DNA of 64,000 nucleotides. Origin: Rutidosis leptorrhynchoides (Eukaryota > Streptophyta > Magnoliopsida > Asterales > Asteraceae). Below are positions 24,377 through 37,800 of the stretch, piece after piece. The first letter of the stretch is position 1. Every line of letters begins with the position of its first letter. The stretch is taken from NCBI RefSeq assembly GCF_046630445.1, contig NC_092342.1, positions 80,588,001-80,652,000 on the forward strand. Direction: 5' to 3'. A program made the translations under genes and the position numbers. The notes beneath the pieces were generated by a model. It had not been told where the DNA came from and ran no database searches. It saw nothing but the letters and a program-made list of their open reading frames with translations.

Positions 24377-26690
24377 TGCAAACACATTAAACACAAAATT
24401 TTGTGCATCCAAATAATGCATTAATGTTAGCAAAATAACAAACAAACATAATTTCAATAACATGTTTAATCAATATTAAACCTATACACTTTTTCATGAA
24501 TTTAAGGATTCTACATTTTTTCAAATAAGCATATATGAAAATATATACAATGTTCATAAGCATTCATCTCAAATAACATGTCAAAATAACCACTACTAGC
24601 AATTAAACAAGTTTCAAATGGCATTTATATCAAAATAATCAAGTTCTTGAATTTTAGACTTAAAAAGTCCACTTTGATGCTCAAAAATCATGTTTAGGAT
24701 TAAAGTTTGGATTATTTAGCAACCTAAACATGTTACACTACTTAATTTAGCAATAATTCATAACAAAAATCGGCCATAACCTGTTTATATCAAAAAGCCC
24801 CAAATTGCTCAAGAACACAAACCCTAGATTGTTAAAAAATTTGAAGTTTAAAGCTTCTAATCATGTTAAATAGCATCAATCTAGGTTATACAAGCATAAT
24901 ATATGAATAATTTAACTCTAATTATACTAGAAATTATCAAAATCAAATTAGGTAAAAATTTGCTCAAGAACACTATAATTCGAATTTAAAGAGTTTTAGG
25001 GGTGGAATCGTTACCTTCTTTGAAAAACTTCTGAGCAAACGCATGATTAGAGCGGATTATAGCAAGAAATTTGGTTGAATTTGGTTGAAAAATGATGATT
25101 TTAGGGAGAGTTTGGGAGTGGTGTTCGTGTATGTGTGGATGAAATGAGACAGAGACCAGTCGACTGAGTTTTTTTAATCTGTCCAGTTTTTTTTGTAACC
25201 ATGCGATCGCATGGCTCCCCTTTGCAAATCCCATGAGATCACATGGGGTCTGTCTCTTTTTTTTATATAAATAAAACCTTTAACTTGTAAACAAAAATTG
25301 ATTAATTTTAAAATTTTGTTTTCCTTGATAATTAAAATGAGGTCGTTTCGGTACGTTTACCTAGTTCGTCCCTCTACAAAATTTAAAATTTTCCATTTCA
25401 AAGCGATTGTTTTAAAAGCAAAGATTTTTGAGGTTTTTTTAATGTTTTTGGCATACTTTAGATCAATAAAATTAAAAATAATGATAACAAAATTTCTCGT
25501 CCCGCCCTCGGGTAAAGCAATTTCGGTTCAACGACCTAGTCTTCAACTCACGATGAATTTTAGAAATCAATTTTTTTTACTTAATGAAATAAAGAACATT
25601 TTTGTTTTTAAATTAACACCAAACTTAAATTTAAAATGCATAACATTTCATATAAATATTATTAATATTTATATACATTAATTTTAAAAACTTATATTTA
25701 AAAAAAATAATATAGTTATATATTAATTTTAAAAACAGGGTAAAAATAAAATAAAAATCTTTTTGGTCTTTTATCCTACTTTAATCAATCAAATATTAAC
25801 AAAAATATTCGTCCCTCTTTTGGGTAAAGTAATTTCGGCTATATTACCTAGTTTTACTCCTGACGAATTTCTGAAATATTTTGAATTGATTGATTAAAGA
25901 TATTTATACCTTATAAATAAACGGTAAATTTCGCAGTGATGTAATAAATTTTTATATGATATCAATAATTTTGGTTTATTATACCTAATTTTATTGAATA
26001 TCAATTTAATACTTTATAGAGAACGATTCAGCTTTTATTATCAAAAGGTTAAAAGCAATAAATAAAATAAAAACTGTACATACTTACCTGTGAGATAGAA
26101 TTCTCAGAGACCTGCTTTAGTCGACTCATAGGAGAGTCGTTCGATTTGATTTTCCATTGCTACATAAGCGTAACCACGAATTTTCAATAACTTTTCTTCT
26201 AAACATATGAATGGTCCTTCTCTGCATAGAGTAACGAATTCAGAATTGGAATGTGTTTGATTGTTTGAACATTTCCCTTCGTGTAACCATTTTCCGCATT
26301 TATGACATCTTTCAAGGTGTCGTGCTCTTCTTTTTGTTGCGAATTTTATTTTTCTTTACCAAAATGTGTCTTATGATGATCTTTCCTGAGTTCTTTCCTT
26401 ACTTCGTCCATTTTGCCTCTTATGAATGATACCAGTTCACTTCGGAAGATGTTATTATTACGTTTAGTAATCAAAGCGTGTAGCATTAGACCATGGTTCA
26501 AATCAAAGGAATTCTTCATCTCGTAAAACCTAAAAGAAATAAAAATTGAGAATGGAGGGAGAAGACTAGTTCTTTAGGGTCTGCTAGGGAAAGACCATTC
26601 GGATTCCATTCTCGGAAACTACACGAAAACAGAAAATCTAACTCTAGACAACATTATATTATCCTTTAAAACATTTGAATCTCCCTACAC
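24377..26690 (-). mobile_element. Athila spacer between integrase and env-position ORF
   Basis: This is AT-rich, largely non-coding sequence downstream of integrase. It holds a palindrome pair (25199-25247) matching those in the LTRs and leader, and two similar tracts near 25495 and 25810 (cccgccctcgggtaaag, ccctcttttgggtaaag). No supported gene is seen. Confidence 0.6.
25199..25247. repeat. Paired CATGCGATCGCATG palindromes, 3' spacer
   Basis: CCATGCGATCGCATGG (25199-25214, perfect) and CCCATGAGATCACATGGG (25230-25247, two mismatched pairs) have centres 32 bases apart, the same as the copies in both LTRs and the gag leader. Confidence 0.85.
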
Positions 26691-29600
26691 TTAGTTAGCT
26701 GTGGTGTCGAAATTGTGATTAACTTCATCTTCAACTTTCATTGGATTATCTATGTAATGTTTAACTCTGTAATCATTAACTTTAAATTCAATCCCATGTG
26801 AATTTATTAACTCTATTGTTCTGTATGGGAAAACTCTTTTGACTATGAATGGTCCAGACCATCTTGATTTCAATTTTTCAGGAAATAGCTTGAATCGTGA
26901 ATTAAAAAGAAGAACTCTGTCTCCTTCCTTAAATTCTTTTGAACTTCTGATTCTTTTATCATGCCATTTCTTCGTTCTTTCCTTATAGATTAACGAATTT
27001 TCATATGCATCATGTCTTACTTCCTCTAATTCATTTAGTTGACTTAATCGTAAACGGCCAGCTTCATGCAAATCAAGATTACATGTCTTCAAAGCCCAAA
27101 ATGTTTTGTGCTCAATTTTTACTGGAAGGTGACATGTTTTTCCGTAAACGAGTTTAAAAGGTGTGGTGCCAATTGGAGTTTTGTAGGCTGTTTTAAAAGC
27201 CCAGAGTGCATCCTCCAATTTCATGGACCATTCCTTCGGATTTGATCCTACGGTTTTCTCTAGAATACGTTTTAAAGCTCGGTTGGTATTTTCAACTTGT
27301 CCACCTGTTTGTGGATGATAAGCGGTTGAGATTTTATGAGTTACTCCATATCTTTTGAGAACTTTCTCAAGTTGATTATTACAGAAATGAGTACCCCGAT
27401 CACTTATTAAATCTTTCGGTGTTTCGAACCTAGCAAAAAGACGTTTTAAGAAGTTGACTACAACTCGTGCATCGTTAGTTGGGAGAGCTTGTGCTTCCGC
27501 CTATTTAGATACATAATCAATGGCAACGAGAATGTAGAGATTATTATGAGATTTTGGAAATGGATCCATAAAGTCAATACCCCAAACGTCAAATACTTCA
27601 CATACTTGAATGACATTTTGTGGCATTTCATCACGTTGACTTATTTTTCCGGCCCTTTGACAAGCATCACAGGATTTACAAAGAAGGTGTGCGTCTTTGA
27701 AAATTGTAGGCCAATAGAATCCAGCATCGTAGACTTTTCTTGCTGTGAGTTGAGGCCCATAATGCCCTCATGTTGGTCTTGTGTGACAATGGTTTAAGAT
27801 TTGACTAGCTTCATTCCTGAATACACATCGGCGGATTATTCCATCGGGACAACTCTTAAACAGATGTGGATCTTCCCAAAAATAGTGTTTTATATCACTA
27901 AAGAATTTCTTTCGTTTTTGGTACGACAACCCTTTTTCAAGGAATCCACATACTAAGTAGTTTGCATAGTCTGCAAACCATGGAATTTCATTATAATCGA
28001 TTTTTAATAGATATTCATCAGGAAAGTTATCTTGTATGGCCGATTCGTTTAGAACTTCTAATTCGGGATTTTCAAGGCGAGAAAGATGATCAGCTGCGAG
28101 ATTTTCTGCTCCCTTTTTGTCTCGGATTTCAATATCGAATTCTTGTAAGAGTAAGATCCAACGGATTAATCATGGTTTGGCATCTTGTTTTGAAAATAGG
28201 TATCTAAGAGCAGAATGGTCGGTATAGACCACCGTTTTTGCTAGAACGAGATATGAACGAAATTTGTCAAAAGCAAAGACGATAGCAAGGAGTTCTTTTT
28301 CAGTAGTTGTGTAATTTGTTTGTGCTCCTTGTAACGTCTTACTAGCGTAATAGATAGGTTGAAATCGTTTTTCAATTCTTTGACCTAAAACGGCTCCCAT
28401 TGCAAAATCACTTGCATCGCACATGAGTTCAAATGGTAGATTTCAATTTGGAGTTATCATTATCGGCGCATTAGTGAGTTTTTCTTTAAGAATATTAAAA
28501 GATTTGATGCATTCATTCGAAAAGATGAATGGAGCATCTTTTTCTAGGAGTTTATTCATAGGAGTGGCAATTTAAGAAAAATCTTTTATGAAACGTCGGT
28601 AAAAAAATGCATGCCATAGAAAACTCCTACCTCCTCTAACATTGGTGGGATGTGGAAGTTTAGCAATTACATCTACTTTAGTTCTATCCACTTCAATTCC
28701 TTCCTTTGAAATTTTATGACCAAGAACGATGCCTTCTTTAACCATGAAATGGCATTTCTCCCAATTAAGAACTAGATTTGATTTCTCGCATCTAATAAGC
28801 ATTCGTTCAAGATTAACTAGACATGTTTCAAAAGTATCACTGAAGACTGAAAAGTCATCCATGAAAACTTCCATGCATTCTTCTATGATGTTGTGAAAAA
28901 TCGCCATCATGCACCTTTGAAAGGTTGCAGGGGCGTTGCAAAGTCCAAATGGCATGCGTTTGTAAGCAAAAGTACCATAGGGGCACGTGAATGTGGTTTT
29001 CTCATGGTCCTCGGGTGCGATTGGAATTTGAAAGTATCCGGAGAAACCGTCAAGAAAACAATAGTAACTATTCCCAGCTAACCTTTCCAACATTTGATCA
29101 ATGAAAGGTAAGGGAAAGTGATTTTTTCTGGTGGCGTCATTTAATTTTCTATAATCAATACAAACACGCCATCCTGTTACAGTCCTAGTAGGAATAAGCT
29201 CATCTTTTTCATTTGTGATGAGAGTCATGCCACCTTTCTTAGGTACGCATTGAACTGGGCTTACCCATGGACAATCAGAGATTGGATAAATTAAACCTAC
29301 ATTTAGCAGTTTAATAATTTCTTTCTTAACAACATCTTGCATATTAGGATTTAGTCTTCGTTGGCGTTGCACATATGTTTTATGACCTTCTTCCATAAGG
29401 ATTTTATGTGTGCAATACGAAGGACTTATACCTTTAATGTCATGAATCTTCCATGCAATAGCTGGTTTATGAGCTTTTAGCACAGAAATGAGTTGAGATT
29501 TTTCATTTTCTGTAAGAGAAGACGAGATTATTACAGGTAATTCAGATTCACCATGTAAATAAGCGTATTCCAAATGGGTTGGAAGTGGCTTTAATTCTAA

Positions 29601-31215
29601 TATCGCTGGTTCTTCTATCGATGATTTGTATCGATATCTCTCTTCCTCTTTCAGCATTTGAAGTTCTTCTGTTGTTGGTTCGTATTCATTAGCCATAAAT
29701 ATAGCTAACATTTCAGCTTCATCAATTGGTTCAGTTCCTTCTCCTAAGAAACATTCTCCTGTTCCTTGTAATTCTGGAAATTCTTGTAACAATTCTTCTT
29801 ATGAATCTATAGTTTGAATATAATAACATGTATCATTTGCAGATTGCGGTTGTTGCATAGCTCTATCCACAGAAAAGGTAACACTCTCGTCCTCTATACT
29901 TAGGGTCAGTTTCTTACCAAACACGTCTATTATTGCTTTAGCCGTGTTTAAGAATGGTCTTCCTAATATGAGAGGAACTCGAGAATCTTCTTCCATGTCC
30001 AGAATAACAAAGTCTACTGGAAATACTAAAGTACCAACTTTAACTAGCATGTTCTCCATTATCCCTCTAGGATATTTTACTGATCGATTGGCTAGTTGTA
30101 TGCTTATTCGTGTTGGTTTCAATTCTCCAAGGTCTATATTAGCGTATAGTGAATACGGCATTAAATTTATACTAGCACCTAAGTTTTCCAATGCTTCTAT
30201 TGAACTAAGACTACCTAGAAAACATGGAATTGTGAAACTTCCTGGATCAGAGAGTTTTTCTGGTAGCTTATTCAACAGCACTGCAGAACAATTAGCATTC
30301 ATTGTAACAGGCGAGAGTTCTTCCATTTTCTTTCTATTTGTGATTAGATCTTTCAGGAATTTAGCATATCTTGGTATTCCTGAAATCACATCAATGAAAG
30401 GAAGATTTACATTTATTTGTTTAAACATATCCAAGAATTTGGATTGCTCGGCTTCAAGTCTTTCTTTTCTCATTTTACTCGGGTAAGGAAGTGGTGGTTG
30501 GTATGGTTTAACATAAGGCTTTGCCTTAACTGTGTTATCTTCATTAACCTTTTCAATTACTGGTTCTGTTTCCTTATCTTGCATAGGTTGTGATGCATGT
30601 GTAGTAGGAATAGCATCATCAGAAATTACAGGCATTTCAGGTGGTTTGAGTGTAATACCACTTCTTGTGGTAATGGCTTTAGCTGTTTCATTTCGGGAGT
30701 TAGCATTTGAATCGCTAGGTAGACTCCCTGGTTTTCTTTCACCTATCAACCTTGCTAGGTTACTTACTTCTTGTTCCAGATTTTGAATAGAAGCTTGGTG
30801 ATTTCTAAATGCTTGAGCATTTTGTTCATTAGTTTGTTTCTGAGATGTGAAAAATTGCGTTTGAGATTCAACTAGCTTCGACATCATATCTTCTAAATTT
30901 GGTTTTTTATCATCGGTTTGTGGTGGTTTATTTAAAAAAATAGGTCTTTTCTGATTGTAAATATTGTTAGATACTTGTTGATTGCTAGAACCTTGTTGGT
31001 TGTTGTATAGAACATTTCGGTTATAATTCTGATTTTGATTGTAGTTTGGTCTTGGCGGTTGATAATTAACTTGATAATTATTTCCAGGCCTTTGGTTCAT
31101 GTATGAAACATTCTCTCTTTGTTCCATTGTTTGTTCAATACTGAGACAATCTTTTGTCAAATGTGGTCCTCCACACTGCTCACAACTAATTCGTATTGCG
31201 TGAATATTTTTAGTC
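26691..31215 (-). mobile_element. Athila gag C-terminus and pol region
   Basis: In minus-strand order it encodes a CCHC knuckle (CEQCGGPHLTKDC), an Asn/Gln-rich linker, an aspartic protease of the Athila type (LGASINLMP ... LGRPFL), RT with FMDDFSVFSD in the catalytic box and CIDYRKLNDATRKNHFPLPF upstream, and RNase H (CDASDFAMGAVLGQ ... YTDHSALRYL). Integrase follows, with an HHCC region, a core, and a C-terminal part (DALWAFKTAYKTPIGTTPF ... WSGPFIV). The whole is broken, with at least four interruptions. Its 5' edge is the nested element inserted at 31216-31220. Confidence 0.9.
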
Positions 31216-31220
31216 ATCTT
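31216..31220. other. Target site duplication of nested element (left copy)
   Basis: ATCTT precedes the LTR start at 31221 and recurs at 43484-43488 after the other LTR, a clean 5-bp footprint within Athila gag. Confidence 0.9.
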
Positions 31221-31975
31221 TGTGACAACCCGGAAATTTTCAACCAAATTTAAACTTTAATCTTTATATGTTTCCGACACGATAAGCAATATTTGTTAAG
31301 TTAAATTTCAAGAATTTTAAACTATGTTCATACATTCATTCAACCTCGACCAAGTTCCAACAATTCACGAACCATTAAACAAATATGATTATATATGTAT
31401 ACGTGTATATATATTATAACTTGAAACGTAAACAAAATATTAGATTAAATACTTTATATGATTGTATCTGTTTCAAAATGTTTATCAATGGAATTAGAAG
31501 ATAAGATCAAATGATTGAATTATCAGATATATTAAATTATGATTACAAGTCTCTGTTGAAAGGCCTACGTTGATTTGAGAAATCTTTCCATTTTAACAAT
31601 ATTCGGAAAATGATAAAGTGATTTATAAATAAGAACAAATTGTCATTCATTGAGAACTAGATAAAGGATAGTGGAAGATTAAATCTCATAACGACTCGAT
31701 TGATCTATTTAGTTGCAAACGTACAAAAACGTTTTCAGTTTAAAAAGAACTTTATTATTAAAACGTATATAACTTTTATAAATATCTAGAACCACTTTTG
31801 ACAACTCATTACTTAACTAGTATGATAAAGATAACGATATTTATATTTTATTTTATTAAATATATATAACGATTTAAATTAATATTATATATATTTATAC
31901 GCGTATTATACGTACATAGTTTTATACTTTTACTATACTTAAACTTTACCCTTACTTTATTTTTACTTTACTTTA

Positions 31976-32140
31976 ACTTTAATAATTCACTTTAATAATT
32001 CATACTTTAATAATTTACTTTAATAATTCGTACTTTAATAATTCACTTTAATAATTCGTACTTTAATAATTCACTTTAATAATTCATACTTTAATAATTC
32101 ACTTTAATAATTCATACTTTAATAATTCACTTTAATAATT
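31976..32140. repeat. ACTTTAATAATTC tandem repeat in 5' LTR
   Basis: About a dozen copies of ACTTTAATAATTC alternate with versions carrying a 2-base prefix (AT or GT). The same array is at 40594-40765 in the twin LTR, so it predates insertion. Confidence 0.85.
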
Positions 32141-32210
32141 CAAAAATCTATTATAAATAGAATTCAATAGGTTTCATTATTTTATAGAAACTTGAAAATA
32201 TTTTTCTCTA

Positions 32211-32312
<102 letters not shown>

Positions 32313-34897
32313 TCCGTATTATTTCAAGATATTATTAGTATACATAAAATATTACGACGGAGTGCTGTCCGAGTGATTTCGAAATTGTTTTTCGAGTTGG
32401 ATAGGATTAAGGAAATTATGGGTTATAGCTATGGAGGTGATTGAATATGGTTCATGGGTATGCTCGTGAGGTCAATATAGTGTTTATCATTTCCGTTGCG
32501 TCTACGTACCTTTCCTGCAATATTGAATCTCGATATTGATACGTGAGTACTCATAATTTAACTTTTACATACTAATGGTGTATCCCTGACTAGTGCTCGA
32601 GTATTTAGGATTATGCATGCTTGTACTTTTGATATTGCCCTTAGACAGGTTAGGTTGAATCTTGAATTAGTTACACTTGCAGTTGAGATAAGGTATAAGA
32701 TATGCATGTCCTTGGAAAGCTAACGAAAAATTAAGAACTTTTTCTTTAGATATCGAATGGTTTCGATGAACGGATTAGAAGTTATAATCAATTGAATTTT
32801 CGATATTTTTATTAAAAATGATTATTATTATCGTCGTTTTTATCGTCGTTCTAGTTTTATCTTATTATTATCATTATTATTATCTTTATCAATAAAAGGG
32901 ATTTATCATTAAAAATTGTTATTTTTTTTTATCTATTACTATCGTTATTATCGTTAAAGTTATTATTAGTATTATTATCATTATTAATATATATATATAT
33001 CATTATTTAAAAATGGTTATTGTTATTGTTATTATTATTATTACTATATTATCATTAAGATAATTATTAGTATTATCGTTAATAATGTTATAGTAACTAT
33101 CATTATTAATATTAGTGTAATTAAAACAAATATTTGTAACACCTAATTATTTTGATTACTATTATTATCATTATTATGGACACGATATAAAAGATGATTT
33201 AAAAGCTATTAAACGAAACGATTAGGAAATAATGAGTAAGAGTATCATGATGAAATTAAAATATTATAAGATATTGATTTAGATAAAATTATCGTTCTTA
33301 TTATTTTTATCATTACTATTATTATTAAAAGTATCGTTAGTATTAAAACTATCATTTTAATAAAAATTATCATTTTAATAGAAATGTCATTGTTACTATA
33401 AAATATCATTATTATTATTATTTTAAATTTAAATAGAATTATTATTTTAAGATAATATTAAAAATTATCGTAAATATTAAAGTTATCATAATTAGAATTA
33501 TCGTTTTATCATAATGTCATCTTAGTAATTATAAATATTGATATTTTTATAATAATAATTATTATTACAAAATAATACAACTTTTACTTACTATCAATAT
33601 AGATATTATTTTATCAAATAAATATGTGATACAAACATATTTTACTACGTGTAATAACTTACTTTAATAATACCTATCATATTATCTTTATGATATTAAA
33701 TGAACCCTATAAATTTTATTAATTAATATATATATAAGTATATTTTATTATATAAATTTAATATAAAATTTTATTTATTAATAAATAAATTATATTATTT
33801 ACTCTAATAAATCTTTTAAAAATATAAAACGACGATATTTAAACTATATATTAATCATGTATAGATTTTTGAAAATTATTTTGAGTTAAATTTACTTTTG
33901 TTGACTTTTGCATATTAGTCTCGAGCATTAGGATTGTGGTACACTATGACTTGACCTAATTTGTTAGACAAATATTGACCAACACATAAATATATATAAT
34001 TAATTTAGGTTCGTGAATCCGAGGCCAACCTTGCACTTGTTCAATGACGTTATATGTATTTTTACTACGAAATACAGTATGGTGAGTTTCATTTGCCTTT
34101 TTCCCCTTTATATTTTTGGGACTGAGAATACATGCGCTTTTATAAATGTTTGACGAAATAGACACAAGTAATTGAAACTACATTCTATGGTTGAATTATC
34201 GAAATCGAATATGCCCCTTTTTATTAAAGTCTGGTAATCTAAGAATTAGGGAACAGACACCCTAATTGACGCGAATCCTAAAGATAGATCTATTGGGCCT
34301 AACAAACCCCATCCAAAGTACCGGATGCTTTAGTACTTCGAAATTTATATCATGTCCGAAGGAGGATCCCGGAATGATAGGGGATATTCTTATATGTATC
34401 TAGTTAATGTCGGTTACCAGGTGTTCACCATATGAATGATTATTTTTGTCTCTATGCATGGGACGTATATTTATGAGAACTGGAAATAAAATTCTTGTGG
34501 TCTATTAAAATGATGGAAATAAATGATTATGATAAACTAATGAACTCACCAACCTTTTGGTTGACACTTTAAAGCATGTTTATTCTCAGGTGTTAAAGAA
34601 ATCTTCCGCTGTGCATTTGCTCATTTTAAAGATATTACTTGGAGTCTTTCATAGCATATTTCGAAGAACGTTGCATTCGAGTCATTGAGTTCATCAAAGA
34701 TTATTATTAAATCAATTTATAGTTGGATAGTAGATATTATGAAATGGTATGAATGCCTGTCAATTTTCGATGTAAAGAAAGTTTGTCTTTTAAAAACGAA
34801 TGCAATGTTTGTAAATTGTATCATATAGAGGTCAAATACCTCGCAATGTAATCAACTATTGTGAATCGTTTATAATGTATATGAACGGGTCCTTTCA

Positions 34898-37800
34898 GTT
34901 GGTATCAGGGCGGTGGTCTTAGCGAACCAAGTCTGCATTAGTGTGTCTAACTGATAAGTCGATAGGATGCATTAGTGAGTCTGGACTTCGACCGTGTCTG
35001 CATGTCAAAAGTTTTGCTTATCATTTTGTGTCGAAAATTAACTTCTTATCATCCTCAGGAAATTACCTGCTTATCATTTTTAGTCTAAGACACGTCTTGC
35101 TGCATTGATTGCATGAATAGTGTATAGACAAAAATTCATATCTTAGCATATCTGCTAAATCATATCTTATCGTATTTGTTACTTTAAACTTTGCCTGACA
35201 TATCCCGCAAAGTCCTCCGTAATCTACGAAATCTTTTCTATGTAATTAGAATACCCTCCGTTAGCCAAAATCATTTCATATCGTAAAAAAAAATCCTTTC
35301 TCCAATCGTACGAAATGGAATTCGTCATCAGTTCAAGTCACTTAGATTCCGAAATGGAATCCCATTCAAGCTCCGAAAGCAGTGTGACCGGAATAGATTA
35401 ACCAATCAGTCATCACCTATTCTGGATGAATTGGGGATGAGTTCGTAGCCTCCTCAATCATTGGAGACAAGAAGAAGGTGATCCCTTCCATCCACCACAT
35501 TGCCCTCTTGACGAAGAACCTGAAGCACTTACCGGCGAACCTATTCGAAACACCATTTTCTCGCTCATTTCCAGAGTATCTCGTCACGATTATATATTAC
35601 ATAAAATTTTAGATTTTATTTATCCGCTCGTCCGAACCGACAATCACCCCGATGTAATAGAAGAAGTCAACGAGCTTCGCGTTCGGGTAGTGGCTTTGGA
35701 GAATATGGTGCAGAGATTACAAACACCAGCAGCAGCAACAACAGCATAACCAGTACCACCATCATCAACGCCAACAGTATCATTACCACCTCCAACCACA
35801 ACTGCGTCGTAAACCTCAACTTCACAATCCGTCCCACGAGCATCAACGTCATACGCACCATAGATACCAAGGAGTACCAACAACAATAACTGACGAAGTA
35901 TTAATTCATAGCTTCATTGGAGAAACATTCCGCAGTGATTATGTAATCTCTAAAGTCTTAGAGATTATCTAATCTAGTCCTAACCATAAATCAGTTAAGC
36001 AAACCAAAATGATAGAAGAAAGAGTAGAAACCCTGACAAAAATGGTGTGTGATCAACAAGCTAAACTTTCTTTACCAACAGCATCAACAGTACCGTCAGC
36101 GTTACCAGCATCGTCAGTACATTCAACCTCTGGATCAACAACACCGATAACATCACAAACTCAGTCAGTTCAAGAATCACTGTGGACATCATTACGAATC
36201 AATAACGTGTATATTGTATCAACGAGTTATGAAGAATTAACTCATTCCCTCTGAAGAAATTATATGTATATTATATATATATATATATTTTGAAATAAAT
36301 CATTCCGTGCTAAGCTATTATGTGTGAATCTTAACTACGCGATTAATTCATATTACAAATATGCAATAATGTACGTCCTTCGGCTGCAACTTAACCAGCG
36401 TTAACTACAATCTCTGTCGTAATTCAACAAATTCCAATTCATAATAAATCAAGTATATATTTGATTTTATACTTTCATCATCGATGTATCCGAAACTTTT
36501 CAGATAACATCATTCGTACTTTGCGAAATTCACAAGAATTCCACGAACTGAACATCATACATCAACAAATAACGAAGTATTAATTCATAATTTCAATGTC
36601 ATTAAAGAAATACTGCGTAAAAGTTATGTACTTTTTAAAGCCTTTAGGGATTATTCAATTCTAGTTTCAACCGTAAATCAAATGAGTTTAATTTAACATT
36701 AACTCATTAAATCTATGTTACATCTGAAGAAAATATACATATATATATTTTCATAAAGACTGTAATAAAATTCTTTTGTACAAAATATTAATTGTGAAAT
36801 TTTTTTTAACGAGATATATAAATTCACAATTAATATGTTACATTCTTCGAATCTGATTCAGCAAATTATCCATTATACTCCCTACTTTCACAATAATATA
36901 CATTCTTTTATAGAAATCAAAACAACCATACTCATTCGAAATTTAATTACATATTCTGATTTTGAAATCTCAAAATTCAACTTGAGATATGACCAAAATC
37001 ATCACTCTTAGATCCTTACATCTTTCACAAGCTATATTTTGACTTCAAAACTGTGTTAGAACATCAAATGTATGTTAACAATTACAATCTGTGTTCAAAC
37101 CCTTCGAAAATTATTGAAGACACTTCGAATGATGCGCAATCGAGATGATATTCCAACCACATGTTACCCACAGTTATGTACCCGAAAAACTCTTGAAACC
37201 AAAGTAAAAGTTTAAACAACGTATCCGCGTCAGATTCTTTGACATTTATTAGCAAATATAACTTTGCGACTCCTATTCAAAGTAGCCAGTTTTGTCACAG
37301 CTTCAGCAAGTCAACTTCGACTTTTCAGTCAGACTAACCTTATTATAACCTTGAGACATACACCATCGTTACCAGGGAACCTTTTACATTCCACCACATT
37401 ATTAGCAGATGTATCAACAACTTCATTACCCTTTGACTTTAGCCTCTCCAAAAAGTCATTATAATTATTCATTGAAACCCCATCATTTACTCATTCGCAT
37501 CTTGTAATGAGAATTGCCATACGAATCATTGGGAATTAGCAATCAGTATTTTGAAATCTCACAGCATGTCTACGCCAACAATTATATGTGTATATATAAC
37601 GTCTATCTTCTGGACTTAATTTGAATGTGAAGTTTCTGAAAAACACTTCGAACTAGGAATTGGTTCTACGAAAATGGAAAAAATGCTGATAAAGCAGCAA
37701 AAACTATAAATGACTTTAAACGGTAAAAGCTGGATGATAATGATGAAGTGTGCTGGCAAAGCGCAGAAAAAGAGAAGTTTTGGAACTGGAAAACTGATTG

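Noticed and set aside
33956-34165. 69-residue frame, repeated at 42542-42751
   Set aside because: Identical in both LTRs of the nested element by descent; not a coding signal.
35644-35886. Val/Gly-rich minus-strand frames
   Set aside because: They are shadows of the gag-like plus-strand frame with Thr/Pro/Ala codons.
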